In this document: positions 32,576 to 43,098 of the stretch, piece by piece
Position numbering within the stretch: position 1 is the stretch's first letter
How the letters are laid out: each line of letters starts with the position of its first letter
Source: Pseudosporangium ferrugineum
GTDB lineage: Bacteria > Actinomycetota > Actinomycetes > Mycobacteriales > Micromonosporaceae
Direction: 5' to 3'
Assembly (NCBI RefSeq): GCF_003002065.1
Contig: NZ_PVZG01000024.1
Location: 1-64,000 of the forward strand
DNA: 64,000 nt
The notes under the pieces: model-generated
The model's input: the letters and a program-made list of their open reading frames with translations, nothing else
Told to the model about the DNA's origin: nothing
Databases searched by the model: none
Made by a program: the position numbers and the translations under genes

Positions 32576-33619
32576 TCAGGCGTTCGGCACCAGGTCGAAC
32601 GTGATGACCTGCTCGGGCGTGAGCCCCGCGGGGATCTGCCCGGAACCCTGCAGGATGGCGATGCTGCGGGCGACGCGCTGGCTGTCCAGGGCGCCCACCG
32701 GCACGCCGGAGGCCTCCGAGCGCACGAACGGGCCCATCAGGGTCAGCTCGGCCGCGGCGGACTTGGGGTCGGCGGTGGCCACGTACTTCTTGATGATCGT
32801 GCCGGCCTCGTCCGGGTTGGTGATCGAGTCCTGCAGGCCCTTGAGCAGCGCCTGGGTGAACTTCTTCACCTTCTCCGGGTTGTCCTTGGCGTACTTGCTG
32901 GAGGTGATCAGCACGTTGCCGTACAGGTCCTGGAGGTAGTCGCTGTACGGCAGCAGGACGGCGGTCTTCTTGGCGATGCCCTCGATGGTGGGCTTGCCGA
33001 CCACGAACTGGCCGATGCCGTCCACCCGGTGCTGCGCCAGCGTGCCGAACAGCGTCTGCGCCGTACCGTTCTCGAACTTGACCTTGCTGGCATCCACATT
33101 GGCCAGCTTCGCGTACGTGGGGAACAGGTTGCGCACGACGGAGCCGGGGGTGTCCGCCAGGGTCTTGCCCTCGAGGTCCTTGGGGGTGTTGATGCCGTAA
33201 CCCTCGAGCGACATGATCGCCGCCATGGTGCGCTGCTGGACCGCCGCCACCGCGGTGAAGCCGGTGATCTTCGGCGCGCCGCCCGCACCGCCCGCGGCGA
33301 GCAGGCCGCCGGTGAGGTCGATCGGGGTGAACTGCGCCTGCCCGCCGACGATCGCCTTGACGTTCTCACCGCTGCCGTTGCCGGGCTTGATGTCCACATC
33401 GAAGCCGGCCTCGCGGAAGTAGCCCTTCTCCTTGGCCACGTACGCGTACCCGTCCCGGCCGAAGTTGCCGAACGACGTCAGGTAGGTGACCTTCTCCAGC
33501 GCCTGCGAACCGCTGGGCGCGCCCTTGTCGTCCGCGTCGTCGCTGCATCCTGCAGCGGCGGCGAGGGTCGTGGCCAGCGCGGCAGCCACGAGCGTGCGGG
33601 TGAATGTCCTTCTTTGCAC
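32576..33619 (-). CDS. NMT1/ThiY-like ABC substrate-binding lipoprotein
   Basis: A 347-residue exported lipoprotein. GTG 33619 (after GGGAAGGAA) gives QRRTFTRTLVAAALATTLAAAAGC, shown here in part as a signal ending in lipobox AAAGC. The mature protein has NMT1-family features: TYLTSFGNFGRDGYAYVAKE, KGYFREAGFDVDI and VGGQAQFTPIDLTGGLLAAG. Relatives bind pyrimidines, sulfonates or riboflavin-like ligands. It is followed by the permease, and the ATPase is on the divergent unit. No TPP or FMN riboswitch precedes it. Confidence 0.86.
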   Translation of the reverse strand: MQRRTFTRTLVAAALATTLAAAAGCSDDADDKGAPSGSQALEKVTYLTSFGNFGRDGYAYVAKEKGYFREAGFDVDIKPGNGSGENVKAIVGGQAQFTPIDLTGGLLAAGGAGGAPKITGFTAVAAVQQRTMAAIMSLEGYGINTPKDLEGKTLADTPGSVVRNLFPTYAKLANVDASKVKFENGTAQTLFGTLAQHRVDGIGQFVVGKPTIEGIAKKTAVLLPYSDYLQDLYGNVLITSSKYAKDNPEKVKKFTQALLKGLQDSITNPDEAGTIIKKYVATADPKSAAAELTLMGPFVRSEASGVPVGALDSQRVARSIAILQGSGQIPAGLTPEQVITFDLVPNA

Positions 33620-33852
33620 CGTATTCCTTCCCAACCGAGGGGTGTGGAGGCGGGGCGGCGCCGGCGGCGGAGGGTGCCGCGGCGCCATGGAGTGTTCTTC
33701 TGAACTCGCCGCGTAAGCGTAGGCGAAGCTTCGCCGGTCATCGATGACAGGTACGTCTCAGTGCCCCCTGTGGACGGGCTGCTCACGACCGTGCACCATC
33801 GACTGGTTAGAGTGACGATGCATTCATCGGACTCCATCGGGAGCGCGCGCAG

Positions 33853-34602
33853 ATGATCCGTCTCAGTGGTGTCTCCCGGACGTTCAGTGGGCGTTCCGGC
33901 ACCGTGGAGGCCCTGAGCGGAATCGATCTCGACGTGGCCGAGGGCGAGTTCGTCGCCGTGCTGGGCCGCTCGGGATGCGGCAAGTCCACCCTGCTCCGCC
34001 TGGTCGCCGGCCTGCTGCCGGCCACCACCGGAGAAGTACGCGTGTCAGGCGACCGGGTGACGAAACCCCGCCGGGACATGGCGATGATGTTCCAGAAGCC
34101 CGCCCTGCTGCCGTGGCGCACGGTGCTCGACAACGTGCTGCTCCCGGTGCAGTTCTTCGGCTGGAAGAGGGCCGAACACCGGGACAGGGCCCACGAACTG
34201 CTGGCCATGACCGGCCTGAACGGCTTCGAGAAGAGGCTCCCGCACGAGCTCTCGGGCGGGATGCAGCAACGCGTCGCCCTGTGCCGCTCCCTGATCGGCA
34301 ACCCGCGCGTGATGCTCATGGACGAGCCGTTCTCCGCGCTCGACGCGCTCACCCGCGAGGAGCTCTCCGGCGAACTGCAGCGTGTTCACATGGAGCTGAA
34401 TACGACCATCGTCTTCGTCACCCATTCGATTGACGAGGCGGTGCTGCTCGCCGACCGGGTGGTGGTGCTCAGCCCGCGCCCGGGCCGGATCCGCGAGATC
34501 CTCGAGATCAAGATCCCGCGACCGCGCACCCTGGGCCGCGGCGCCCACCTCGAGGACGTGGCCCGGTGCAGCGCCGAACTGCACGAACTGCTGATGGCTT
34601 AG
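33853..34602 (+). CDS. ABC transporter ATP-binding protein (SsuB/TauB type)
   Basis: A 249-residue importer ATPase. It has Walker A GRSGCGKSTLLRLVAG (about residues 37-52), Q-loop MMFQKPALLPW, signature LSGGMQQRVALCRSL (about 135), Walker B VMLMDEPFSALDA and H-loop VFVTHSIDEAV, so all catalytic residues are intact. It should pair with the permease and binding protein encoded divergently (31691-33619). Splitting the transporter over two divergent units is unusual. The LLM oxidoreductase follows after 9 bp. Confidence 0.9.
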   Translation: MIRLSGVSRTFSGRSGTVEALSGIDLDVAEGEFVAVLGRSGCGKSTLLRLVAGLLPATTGEVRVSGDRVTKPRRDMAMMFQKPALLPWRTVLDNVLLPVQFFGWKRAEHRDRAHELLAMTGLNGFEKRLPHELSGGMQQRVALCRSLIGNPRVMLMDEPFSALDALTREELSGELQRVHMELNTTIVFVTHSIDEAVLLADRVVVLSPRPGRIREILEIKIPRPRTLGRGAHLEDVARCSAELHELLMA

Positions 34603-34611
34603 GGACGATCG

Positions 34612-35553
34612 ATGCGCGTCTGCCTGTTCATCGAGCCGCACCGCGGCGCCACGTACGAGGACCAGCTGCGCCTCGCCCGGCACGCCGAGGACGCCGGCTT
34701 CGAGGGCTTCTTCCGGGCCGACCACTACCAGTCGATGGGCGCCGACCCGGGCCTGCCCGGCCCCACGGACGCCTGGCTGACCCTGGCCGCGCTGGCCCGC
34801 GAGACCGGCCGGCTGCGGCTGGGCACCCTGGTCACGTCCGCGACCTTCCGGCTGCCCGGCCCGCTGGCGATCATGGTGGCGCAGGCGGACGCGATGAGCG
34901 GCGGCCGGATCGAGCTCGGCATGGGCGCGGGCTGGCTCGAGCGCGAGCACACCTCGTACGGCATCCCGTTCCCGCCGCTGGCCGAGCGCTTCGACCGGCT
35001 GGCCGAGCAGCTCGCGATCATCACCGGGCTGTGGGCCACACCGGACGGCGCCACCTATTCCTACGAGGGCAAGCACTACCGGCTGCTCGACGCGCCCGCC
35101 CTGCCCAAGCCGGTGCAGCGGCCGGGCCCGCCGGTGATCGTCGGCGGCCGGGGCCCGCGGCGCACCCCGGAACTCGCCGCCCGCTTCGCGGACGAGTTCA
35201 ACATGCCGTTCAAGAGCGTGGCGGAGACGGCGGCGGGCTTTCAGCGGGTACGCGCTGCCTGCGACACGTACGGGCGCCCGGCCGGCCGCGCGCTCACCCT
35301 CTCGGCGGGCGTGGTGGTGGCGCTCGGGCGTACGGATGAGGAAGCCCACCGTCGCGCCGCGCCCCTGCACGTGCCCAGCGCCCTGCCCCCGGAGGACCCG
35401 GTGGTCGGTTCGCCCGACGCCCTCGTCCAGCGCCTCGGCGAACTGGCGGAGATCGGGGCCACCCGGGTCCACCTGCGCGTCATCGACATGTCCGACCTCG
35501 ACCACGTCGACCTGATCGCCGATCGGGTCCTGCCGCAACTGGGAGCGCTGTGA
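34612..35553 (+). CDS. F420-dependent LLM-class oxidoreductase
   Basis: A 313-residue TIM-barrel flavin/F420 enzyme of the luciferase-like family. Family motifs are FEGFFRADHYQSMG (about residues 32-45), RLRLGTLVTSATFRLPGPLA and GRIELGMGAGWLEREHTSYG. The GAGWLEREH pattern is common in F420-dependent members. It lies in one transcript between the ATPase and the cupin gene (4-bp overlap with the latter), so it probably oxidises or reduces the imported compound. The substrate is unknown. Confidence 0.85.
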   Translation: MRVCLFIEPHRGATYEDQLRLARHAEDAGFEGFFRADHYQSMGADPGLPGPTDAWLTLAALARETGRLRLGTLVTSATFRLPGPLAIMVAQADAMSGGRIELGMGAGWLEREHTSYGIPFPPLAERFDRLAEQLAIITGLWATPDGATYSYEGKHYRLLDAPALPKPVQRPGPPVIVGGRGPRRTPELAARFADEFNMPFKSVAETAAGFQRVRAACDTYGRPAGRALTLSAGVVVALGRTDEEAHRRAAPLHVPSALPPEDPVVGSPDALVQRLGELAEIGATRVHLRVIDMSDLDHVDLIADRVLPQLGAL

Positions 35554-35864
35554 CCGAGCAGGTGCTGGGAGCCGTCGGCCAGGAAGTCATGCTGGAGAAC
35601 GACAAGGTGCGGATCTGGCACATCTCGCTGCGGCCCGGCGAGACCCAGCCGCTGCACCACCACGGCCTTCCGTACGTCGTGGTGGCCGTGCAGGGCGCCA
35701 AGAACGTGATCCACACGGCGGCCGGCGAGCGCATCGAGGTCGAGGAGGAGACCGGCGGGATCGTCTTCCGCGAGCCCGGCCAGACTCACATGCTGACCAA
35801 CGCCGGTGACACTCTGTACATAGGCCGCATCATCGAACTCAAGACCGGCCTCGATCACAGCTAA
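35550..35864 (+). CDS. Small cupin-domain protein
   Basis: A 104-residue single-domain cupin. The first motif ETQPLHHHGLPYVVVAVQG supplies three histidines and the second GGIVFREPGQTHMLTNAGD supplies the fourth, so a metal site looks complete. It overlaps the LLM gene by 4 bases and ends the operon. A role as dioxygenase, isomerase or ligand sensor for the imported compound is possible, and nothing in the sequence decides. Confidence 0.8.
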   Translation: MTEQVLGAVGQEVMLENDKVRIWHISLRPGETQPLHHHGLPYVVVAVQGAKNVIHTAAGERIEVEEETGGIVFREPGQTHMLTNAGDTLYIGRIIELKTGLDHS

Positions 35865-35926
35865 GCGGAATTTTGGGCAGCCTTAAGAAGCGGCCTCCTG
35901 ACTGGCGGGCGACCCTACACATTCCG

Positions 35927-35932
35927 TAACGT
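35927..35932 (+). promoter_or_regulatory. -10 hexamer TAACGT, leaderless membrane-protein gene
   Basis: TAACGT, 7 nt (gcccgcc), then ATG 35940. This spacing favours ATG 35940 over the in-frame GTG at 35931, which overlaps the hexamer. Confidence 0.45.
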
Positions 35933-35939
35933 GCCCGCC

Positions 35940-37997
35940 ATGGCATTTCGGACCTGGGCCAAGCTGTTGTCCGCGACCCTCGGCGTGGGCGTCCTGGCGG
36001 GCGCCAGCCAGTTGGGGCTCGCGTACGGGCTGGGCATCGTGCGCCTCACCCGGGTGGTCGAGGTGACCGCCCGTGATCAGTGGACGGCGCAGCTCGCCTG
36101 GATCGCCTGGTTCCCGATGGTGGCCGCCGTGGCCGCCGCCCTCGCCGGCACGGCCCTCTCCCACCGCTGGGCGCCCGGCTTCCGCGGCGGCGCCGGCACC
36201 GAACTCGCCATGGCCTTCGCGGCGGCGATCGGCGCGGCCGTCGTCGTGCCGCTCACCATGCAACCCGCCCGTACGGCCCAGATCGCCGGCGTCAACCCGG
36301 TCCTGGTGATCGCCATCTGCGCGGGACTCGGCGCCCTGGTCGGCGTCTTCGCCGCGTGGGCCGCGCTGGCCCAGGCCGTGGCCCGCTGGAGCCTGGTCAC
36401 CATGGCCATCGCGATCTGGGTCATCGCCGTGGTCTCGGTGGCACCGTCGCTGGGCCCGTCCGACCCGCTGCCCGCCGTACGCCTAGGGGTCTTCGACGCG
36501 GGCTTCCTGTCGCCCGCGGTGACCCAGCGGACGGCCCTGGCCACCATGCCGGCCCTGGCCCTGCTGGCCGGCGCGGCCCTGGGCTGGGTGGCCCGCCGCC
36601 GCGGCCTGCCGACCCTGACCATCGCGCTGGCCGGCCTGCCGGGCCCGGCCCTCCTGACGATCGCCTACCTGATCGCGGGCCCCGGCGCGGGCTCGGACCG
36701 CTACCAGGTCGTGCCCTACTGGGCAGCGATGACGGCCACCGGCGCGGGCGTCCTCGGCTCGGTCCTGGCGGCGGTCCTGCGCCGCCCTCCCGCCCCGGAC
36801 GACGAGGACGACGACACCCCGCCCACGGCCGGCCTGCCCCCGCTGCCCAAGCGCACCGAGCAGCCGGAATCGGCGATCGCGGCCGCCGCGGTGCCACAGA
36901 CTCCCCCGCCCGCAGACCCCCCGCTCCGCCCCTCGGACACCGCGGTCTTCGACCCGCCCACCGTCACCCGCCCGGGTGAAGACCCCGGCGCATCACCCAC
37001 CCCGGACTTCCCCCCGGCACCGAGCCCCAGCGGCACGAACCTCTCGCCGGCCCCGCCGTCGGGCGGAACGTCCGCCACCGGCCCGGACTTCTCCTCCGCA
37101 TCACGGCCGGGCCGGACGCCGGCCACCAGCGCCGACTTCGCCTCCGCGCCGCGGCCCGGTGGGACGCCGGCCACCGGCCCGGACTTCTCCTCCGCACCGC
37201 GGCCCGGCGGGAAGGATGCCACCGGCCGGCGGCCGAGCGTTGCCGACGCGTTCACCGGCCGCACCGGCGAGTTCCCCACCCGGCGCCCCGGCCCGCCGCC
37301 CGCCGCGCCTCCCCCGGCGCGCGGGGTCGCCCTCGGCGACTACGCGGCCCAGGAACCTTCGTCGTTCGACGCGTTCGCCCGGGGAGCCCGGAACGCCGGC
37401 ACGGCCACCGCCGAGCAGGACCCCTACGTCCCGGAGCCGGCAACCCGCCCGCTGCCACCCGAGGCCCTGCACGCACCGACCGCCGAACAGCCCCGCCCCG
37501 GCCGCACCGGCCGCAGCATGCGCCCGTTCGCCCGAGGCCGCGCGGACGCGGCGGCAACCGCCGCACGCCACGCCCCTGACCCCACGATCCCGCAACCCCG
37601 CGCCGCCCACGCCGCGGAGCCGCTCACCCCGGAACCGACGGCGGTCAGCGCTCCCCTGCCCCGCCCCGAGCCGGTCAACCCGCTGCCACCCATGACCCCG
37701 GCACCGCGCGGCGCCACCACGCCCGCCCAGGCCGGGACCGCATCCACCCAGGCCCGGACCGCGCCCACCCAGGCCGGACCCGCGCCCACCCAAGCCCGGA
37801 CCGCGCCCACCCACGCCGGACCCGCATCCGCCCCAGCTGGACCCGCGTCCACCCAGGCCGGACCCCCTCAAGCCGGCTCCCCGCAGGCCGCGTCCGCCCA
37901 GGAGCCGCCCACCGCCGGCCGGGGCCGGGGCAAGTTCGGACTGCGCCGGCGCAAGGACGAGGAGATCGTCGACTGGGTCAGCGGCCTCGGCAAATAG
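35940..37997 (+). CDS. Polytopic membrane protein with long disordered C-terminal tail
   Basis: A 685-residue protein of unknown function. Residues 1-290 contain about eight hydrophobic helices (for example LSATLGVGVLAGASQLGLAY and WFPMVAAVAAALAGTALS). Residues 290-660 are Pro/Ala/Thr-rich and disordered, with three 16-residue repeats around TGPDFSSAPRPGG and a run of TQAGPA-like hexapeptides. The last 25 residues become basic then acidic (KFGLRRRKDEEIVDWVSG), as if the tip were a docking site. ATG 35940 is preferred (leaderless -10). No enzyme motif was recognised. Confidence 0.7.
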   Translation: MAFRTWAKLLSATLGVGVLAGASQLGLAYGLGIVRLTRVVEVTARDQWTAQLAWIAWFPMVAAVAAALAGTALSHRWAPGFRGGAGTELAMAFAAAIGAAVVVPLTMQPARTAQIAGVNPVLVIAICAGLGALVGVFAAWAALAQAVARWSLVTMAIAIWVIAVVSVAPSLGPSDPLPAVRLGVFDAGFLSPAVTQRTALATMPALALLAGAALGWVARRRGLPTLTIALAGLPGPALLTIAYLIAGPGAGSDRYQVVPYWAAMTATGAGVLGSVLAAVLRRPPAPDDEDDDTPPTAGLPPLPKRTEQPESAIAAAAVPQTPPPADPPLRPSDTAVFDPPTVTRPGEDPGASPTPDFPPAPSPSGTNLSPAPPSGGTSATGPDFSSASRPGRTPATSADFASAPRPGGTPATGPDFSSAPRPGGKDATGRRPSVADAFTGRTGEFPTRRPGPPPAAPPPARGVALGDYAAQEPSSFDAFARGARNAGTATAEQDPYVPEPATRPLPPEALHAPTAEQPRPGRTGRSMRPFARGRADAAATAARHAPDPTIPQPRAAHAAEPLTPEPTAVSAPLPRPEPVNPLPPMTPAPRGATTPAQAGTASTQARTAPTQAGPAPTQARTAPTHAGPASAPAGPASTQAGPPQAGSPQAASAQEPPTAGRGRGKFGLRRRKDEEIVDWVSGLGK
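37074..37217 (+). repeat. 48-bp in-frame tandem repeat in the membrane-protein tail
   Basis: Three adjacent units (37074-37121, 37122-37169, 37170-37217) each encode 16 residues around ATGPDFSSAPRPGG. A second array, 18-bp units coding TQAGPA/TQARTA, runs from about 37725 to 37872. Confidence 0.8.
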
Positions 37998-38132
37998 GCC
38001 CTCCCACCGAGGTAACACATAGTCGAACGCCGATGGAATGATGCGGCGGGGATGTACCGCGACCCGCCGCGGCATCGCAGGATGAGCGCACGGCCCCGCC
38101 ACCAGCCGGGCCCCGACGCTACGGAGTCCCGC

Positions 38133-38788
38133 ATGTCCCCAGACACCCCGGCACCCCGCCCACCGTCACACCCCGCCACCCGCGAGACCTCCGGCGCGCA
38201 CCGACCGACCGGAGCGCCCCGCCCACCGTCACACCCCCGCACCCGCGAGACCTCCGGCACGCCCCGCCGACCGTCACGCCCCCGGACCCGCGAGACCTCC
38301 GCCGCGCCCCACCCACCGTCACACCCGGGCACCCGCGAGACCTCCGCCACGCCCCACCCCGGCACCCGCGAGACCTCCGGACCGGCACGCCGGCGGTCCG
38401 GTCTGCGGCGCCTTCTCACCGCGCTCGCCGTCGTCTTCGCGCTCACCGCCGCGCCCGCCGTGGTGGCTCCGGACCCCGCCGCCGCCTCCGTCTACTCGAG
38501 CTGCACGATGTCGCGGTGCGACGCCGCGCGTACCGCCCGCACCGGCTGGAGCCAACTCGGCTGGCCGACCAGCGCGGGCTGGTACACGTGGCCGTACGGC
38601 CAGTACAACTACACCGGCGGCACGTTCCAGAACCGGGAACGCCAGCTGCCGACGAACGCGAGCTACAACGAGTACGACGTCTACCCCCGGGCGAAGGGCG
38701 CGTCGCGGGACGCATACCGGATCGTGGTGAACCGGTCCACGAAGGAGACCTGGTTCACCCCCGACCACTACGTCAACTTCTACAAGCT

Positions 38789-38792
<4 letters not shown>
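38133..38792 (+). CDS. Exported RNase Sa/barnase-like guanyl ribonuclease with repeat leader
   Basis: The last 75 residues match microbial guanyl-specific RNases: GGTFQNRERQLP, YNEYDVYPRAKG (catalytic Glu near 179), DAYRIVVN and WFTPDHYVNFYKL (catalytic His near 211). A hydrophobic segment LLTALAVVFALTAAPAVV (about 92-109) ending in an Ala-rich cleavage-like site implies export. About 80 residues with five TRETSG-containing repeats precede it, an odd place for repeats. ATG 38133 has GGAG at 6 nt; ATGs at 38052 and 38082 are alternatives, and no start codon was found after the repeats. No barstar-like inhibitor gene is adjacent. Confidence 0.75.
38178..38380 (+). repeat. Dispersed in-frame repeat acccgcgagacctccg in the RNase leader
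   Basis: Five copies start at about 38178, 38241, 38286, 38331 and 38364. Spacings of 63, 45, 45 and 33 bp are all multiples of three. Each encodes TRETS(G/A), separated by Pro/His/Ser-rich linkers. Confidence 0.85.
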
Positions 38793-40684
<1,892 letters not shown>

Positions 40685-40750
40685 GTTTCCTCCCCAATCG
40701 TGACGAACCGGGCGCGACAAGGCCGCAGAGGGCCGCCCCGGTGGCTTTCC

Positions 40751-41509
40751 TCAGGCGAAGTGGTGCAGTGGCCCGGGCCCCGCTCCGAGCTTCCAGTCCC
40801 GGCCGCCGGTCAGCGCCCGCGCGACGTAGGACTTGGCGAACGCCACCGCGTCGGGAACCGCGTCCCCGAACGCGAGCCGCGCGGCGACCGCCGACGAGAA
40901 CGTGCAGCCCGAACCGTGGTTGTTGGCGGTCGGCACGGGTTCACCGCGCAGCGCCCGGCTCCGGCCGTCGGTGTGGAGCACGTCCACGGCCAGCTCGCTG
41001 CCGGTCACCACGACCGCCTCGGGCCCGCGCGCGGCGAGCCGGGCCGCGGCCCGGGCCATCTCCTCGGCCGTCTCGACCCGGGTTTCGAGGAGGGCGCCGG
41101 CTTCGTAGCGGTTCGGCGTCAGAACGCGGGGGTACGGGATCAGCGGCGCCACAGCCGCAACACCGGACAACTCGCTGCCACTGGTGGCGACGAGCACCGG
41201 ATCCACCACCAGGTTCGGCAGGTCCGCGGCCCGTCCGGCCAGCACCGCGGCGACAGCGGGATCCCCCACCATGCCGACCTTGACCGCCGCCACCTCGAAG
41301 TCGGCGAGCACGGCGTCGAGCTGCGCCGCGACCATGTCCGGAGGCACCGGGTGGACGGCCGTGACGCCGCGCGTGTTCTGCGCCGTGATCGCCGTGATCA
41401 CCGAGACCCCGTACGCCCCCAGCGCCGCGAACGTCTTCAGGTCCGCCTGGATCCCCGCCCCGCCACCGGAGTCCGAGCCGGCGATCGTCAGCACCACCAC
41501 CGGCGTCAT
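40751..41509 (-). CDS. thiD: Hydroxymethylpyrimidine/phosphomethylpyrimidine kinase
   Basis: Phosphorylates HMP and then HMP-phosphate to HMP-PP for thiamine. The 252-residue ribokinase-fold protein opens VVVLTIAGSDSGGGAGIQAD (residues 4-23). It has AITAQNTRGVTAVHPVPP, and the C-terminal anion hole NNHGSGCTFSSAVAARLA. ATG 41509 overlaps the preceding thiE-like stop (ATGA). The longer in-frame extension upstream is shadow of that gene. Confidence 0.95.
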   Translation of the reverse strand: MTPVVVLTIAGSDSGGGAGIQADLKTFAALGAYGVSVITAITAQNTRGVTAVHPVPPDMVAAQLDAVLADFEVAAVKVGMVGDPAVAAVLAGRAADLPNLVVDPVLVATSGSELSGVAAVAPLIPYPRVLTPNRYEAGALLETRVETAEEMARAAARLAARGPEAVVVTGSELAVDVLHTDGRSRALRGEPVPTANNHGSGCTFSSAVAARLAFGDAVPDAVAFAKSYVARALTGGRDWKLGAGPGPLHHFA

Positions 41510-42153
41510 GCGACCGCCTCGGCCAGCGCCCGCGTGACCCGCTCCGGATCGCCGGCCCGCATGATCGCGCCGAGCACGGCCACCCCGGCGGCCCCGGCCC
41601 GCACACACTCCGCCGCCCGCTCGGGCGAGTCGACCCCACCCAAAGCCAGCCAAGGCCGCCCGGCGGCGCCCGAATCCCCCGGCCCGGCCACCCCGGAAGC
41701 CCTCGGCCCGGCCACCCCGGAAGCCCCCGGCCCGGCCACCCCCAGCCCTTCAAGGCCGGCAGCCAGCCGAGCGGCGCGCGACGCCCCCAGCGCGGGCCCG
41801 TAACCCGGCTTCGTCGCCGTCGGAAAGATCGGCGAGAGAGTGACGTAGTCCTCGTCGGACAGTTGTTCGGAGCCATGCCACGAGCGTCCCACCAACGCCA
41901 CTCCCCGGGGCCGGTTATCCACAGCGGACAGATGCACCGCGTCGCCGCCCAGCGGATCGGGGCCGGCCACGATCACCCGGGCCACCGTCCGCAACTCGGC
42001 GGCGAGCGCGGCTCTCTCGGCGTACGGAAGATCGCGGTCGCGCAGGACGACCCACGACGCGCCGCCGCGGACCGCGGCCCGGACCACCTCGACCAGCGGC
42101 CCGGCGGCGAGCCGGCGATCGGTGAGCACGATGACGCCCGACGGGGTCACCAT
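41506..42153 (-). CDS. Second ThiE/TenI-like protein with repeat insertion
   Basis: A 215-residue TIM-barrel of the thiamine phosphate synthase/TenI family. It has TLSPIFPTATKPGYGPALG and the C-terminal phosphate loop LALGGVDSPERAAEC. However, the ThiE positions usually reading QLR.K and VNDR are replaced (WVVLRDRDLPYAER, GGDAVHLSAVDNRP). With a complete thiE in the same operon, it may be a TenI-like thiazole tautomerase or a diverged ThiE. Three 24-bp repeats insert GVAGPGAS-like units just before the last strand (about residues 138-161). ATG 42153 lies 7 bp inside thiG. Confidence 0.75.
   Translation of the reverse strand: MVTPSGVIVLTDRRLAAGPLVEVVRAAVRGGASWVVLRDRDLPYAERAALAAELRTVARVIVAGPDPLGGDAVHLSAVDNRPRGVALVGRSWHGSEQLSDEDYVTLSPIFPTATKPGYGPALGASRAARLAAGLEGLGVAGPGASGVAGPRASGVAGPGDSGAAGRPWLALGGVDSPERAAECVRAGAAGVAVLGAIMRAGDPERVTRALAEAVA
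41672..41743 (-). repeat. 24-bp in-frame tandem repeat in the thiE-like gene
   Basis: Three adjacent units, consensus gaagcccccggcccggccac plus cccg, differing at two to four positions. They encode GVAGPGAS-type octapeptides. Confidence 0.85.
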
Positions 42154-42896
42154 GCCGGCAGCCCTTCGTCCGACGTGGAGGCGAGGGCGTGATAGCGCTT
42201 GGGGATGCGACCGGCGCCGGCCGCGAGCCGACCGGCCTCGACCGCGTGCCGCATCGCCGCCGCCATCCGCGCCGGATCCGCCGCCCGGGTCACCGCCGAG
42301 GCGATGAGCACGCCGTCGCAGCCCAGCTCCATGGCCAGCGCGGCTTCGGACGCGGTGCCGATGCCCGCGTCGAGGATGACCGGCACGTCCACGCTGTCGC
42401 GGATCAGCCGGATGTGGTGCGGATTGTTGATCCCCAGCCCGGAGCCGATCGGCGCGCCCGCCGGCATGACCGCGGTGCAGCCCGCGTCGGCCAGGCGACG
42501 GGCCAGGACGGGGTCGTCGCTGGTGTACGGCAGCACCCGGAACCCGTCCGCCACCAGCGTCTCCGCCGCCCGCAGCAGTTCCACCCCGTCCGGCAGCAGG
42601 GTCCGCTCGTCGCCGATCACCTCGAGCTTGATCAGGTCGGTCTCGAACGCGTCCCGGGCGAGCTGCGCCGCCTTCACGGCGTCCGTGGCGGTGTAGCACC
42701 CGGCCGTGTTCGGCAGCACGCGCATGCCCAGCCGGTCGAGCAGCGGCAGCAGGCCCGGACCGGCCGCGTCCACCCGCCGGAGCGCCACGGTGACCATCTC
42801 GGTGCCCGACGCCACGATCGCCGCTTCGAGGGCGGCCAGGCTCTCCGCCCCGCCGGTGCCGAGGATCAGCCGGGACGTCCCGAAGAGATCGTCCAC
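42147..42896 (-). CDS. thiG: Thiazole synthase
   Basis: Forms the thiazole phosphate from DXP, dehydroglycine and ThiS thiocarboxylate. The 249-residue barrel has the Schiff-base lysine in DLIKLEVIGDERTLLPDG (about residues 95-112), GTGGAESLAALEAAI near the start, and MPAGAPIGSGLGINNP. Starts at GTG 42896, 1 bp after the thiS stop. The last helix runs into a short tail shared with the overlapping thiE-like start. Confidence 0.95.
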   Translation of the reverse strand: MDDLFGTSRLILGTGGAESLAALEAAIVASGTEMVTVALRRVDAAGPGLLPLLDRLGMRVLPNTAGCYTATDAVKAAQLARDAFETDLIKLEVIGDERTLLPDGVELLRAAETLVADGFRVLPYTSDDPVLARRLADAGCTAVMPAGAPIGSGLGINNPHHIRLIRDSVDVPVILDAGIGTASEAALAMELGCDGVLIASAVTRAADPARMAAAMRHAVEAGRLAAGAGRIPKRYHALASTSDEGLPAW

Positions 42897-42897
42897 G

Positions 42898-43098
42898 TCA
42901 GCCTCCCTGCGCCGCGGTGAGAACCTCGACCCGGTCGCCGTCGCTGAGCCGGGCGCCGGGCCAGGCGGAACGCGGCACGACCTCGCCGTTGACCGCGACC
43001 GCGACGCCGCGCCGTGCCTCGGTGACGGCGGCGACGAGCCGCTCGACGGTGCTGCCGGCGTCGATGGTGCGGCCGGCGCCGTTGACGGTGACCCTCAT
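42898..43098 (-). CDS. thiS: Sulfur carrier protein ThiS
   Basis: A 66-residue ubiquitin-like carrier ending in the required AAQGG di-glycine, which is adenylated and thiocarboxylated before sulfur transfer to ThiG. It contains VAVAVNGEVVPRSAWPGARL as in other ThiS proteins. ATG 43098 overlaps the thiO stop (ATGA), and thiG follows after 1 bp. Confidence 0.95.
   Translation of the reverse strand: MRVTVNGAGRTIDAGSTVERLVAAVTEARRGVAVAVNGEVVPRSAWPGARLSDGDRVEVLTAAQGG

Noticed and set aside
40685..40750. A second TPP riboswitch directly before thiC
   Set aside because: The 66-bp gap is too short and lacks the CTGAGA and ACCTGATC blocks found at 44773-44866.
41915..41923. Perfect DnaA box inside the thiE-like gene
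   Set aside because: It lies in coding sequence where the codons GTG GAT AAC CGG explain it, so it is more likely chance than a binding site.
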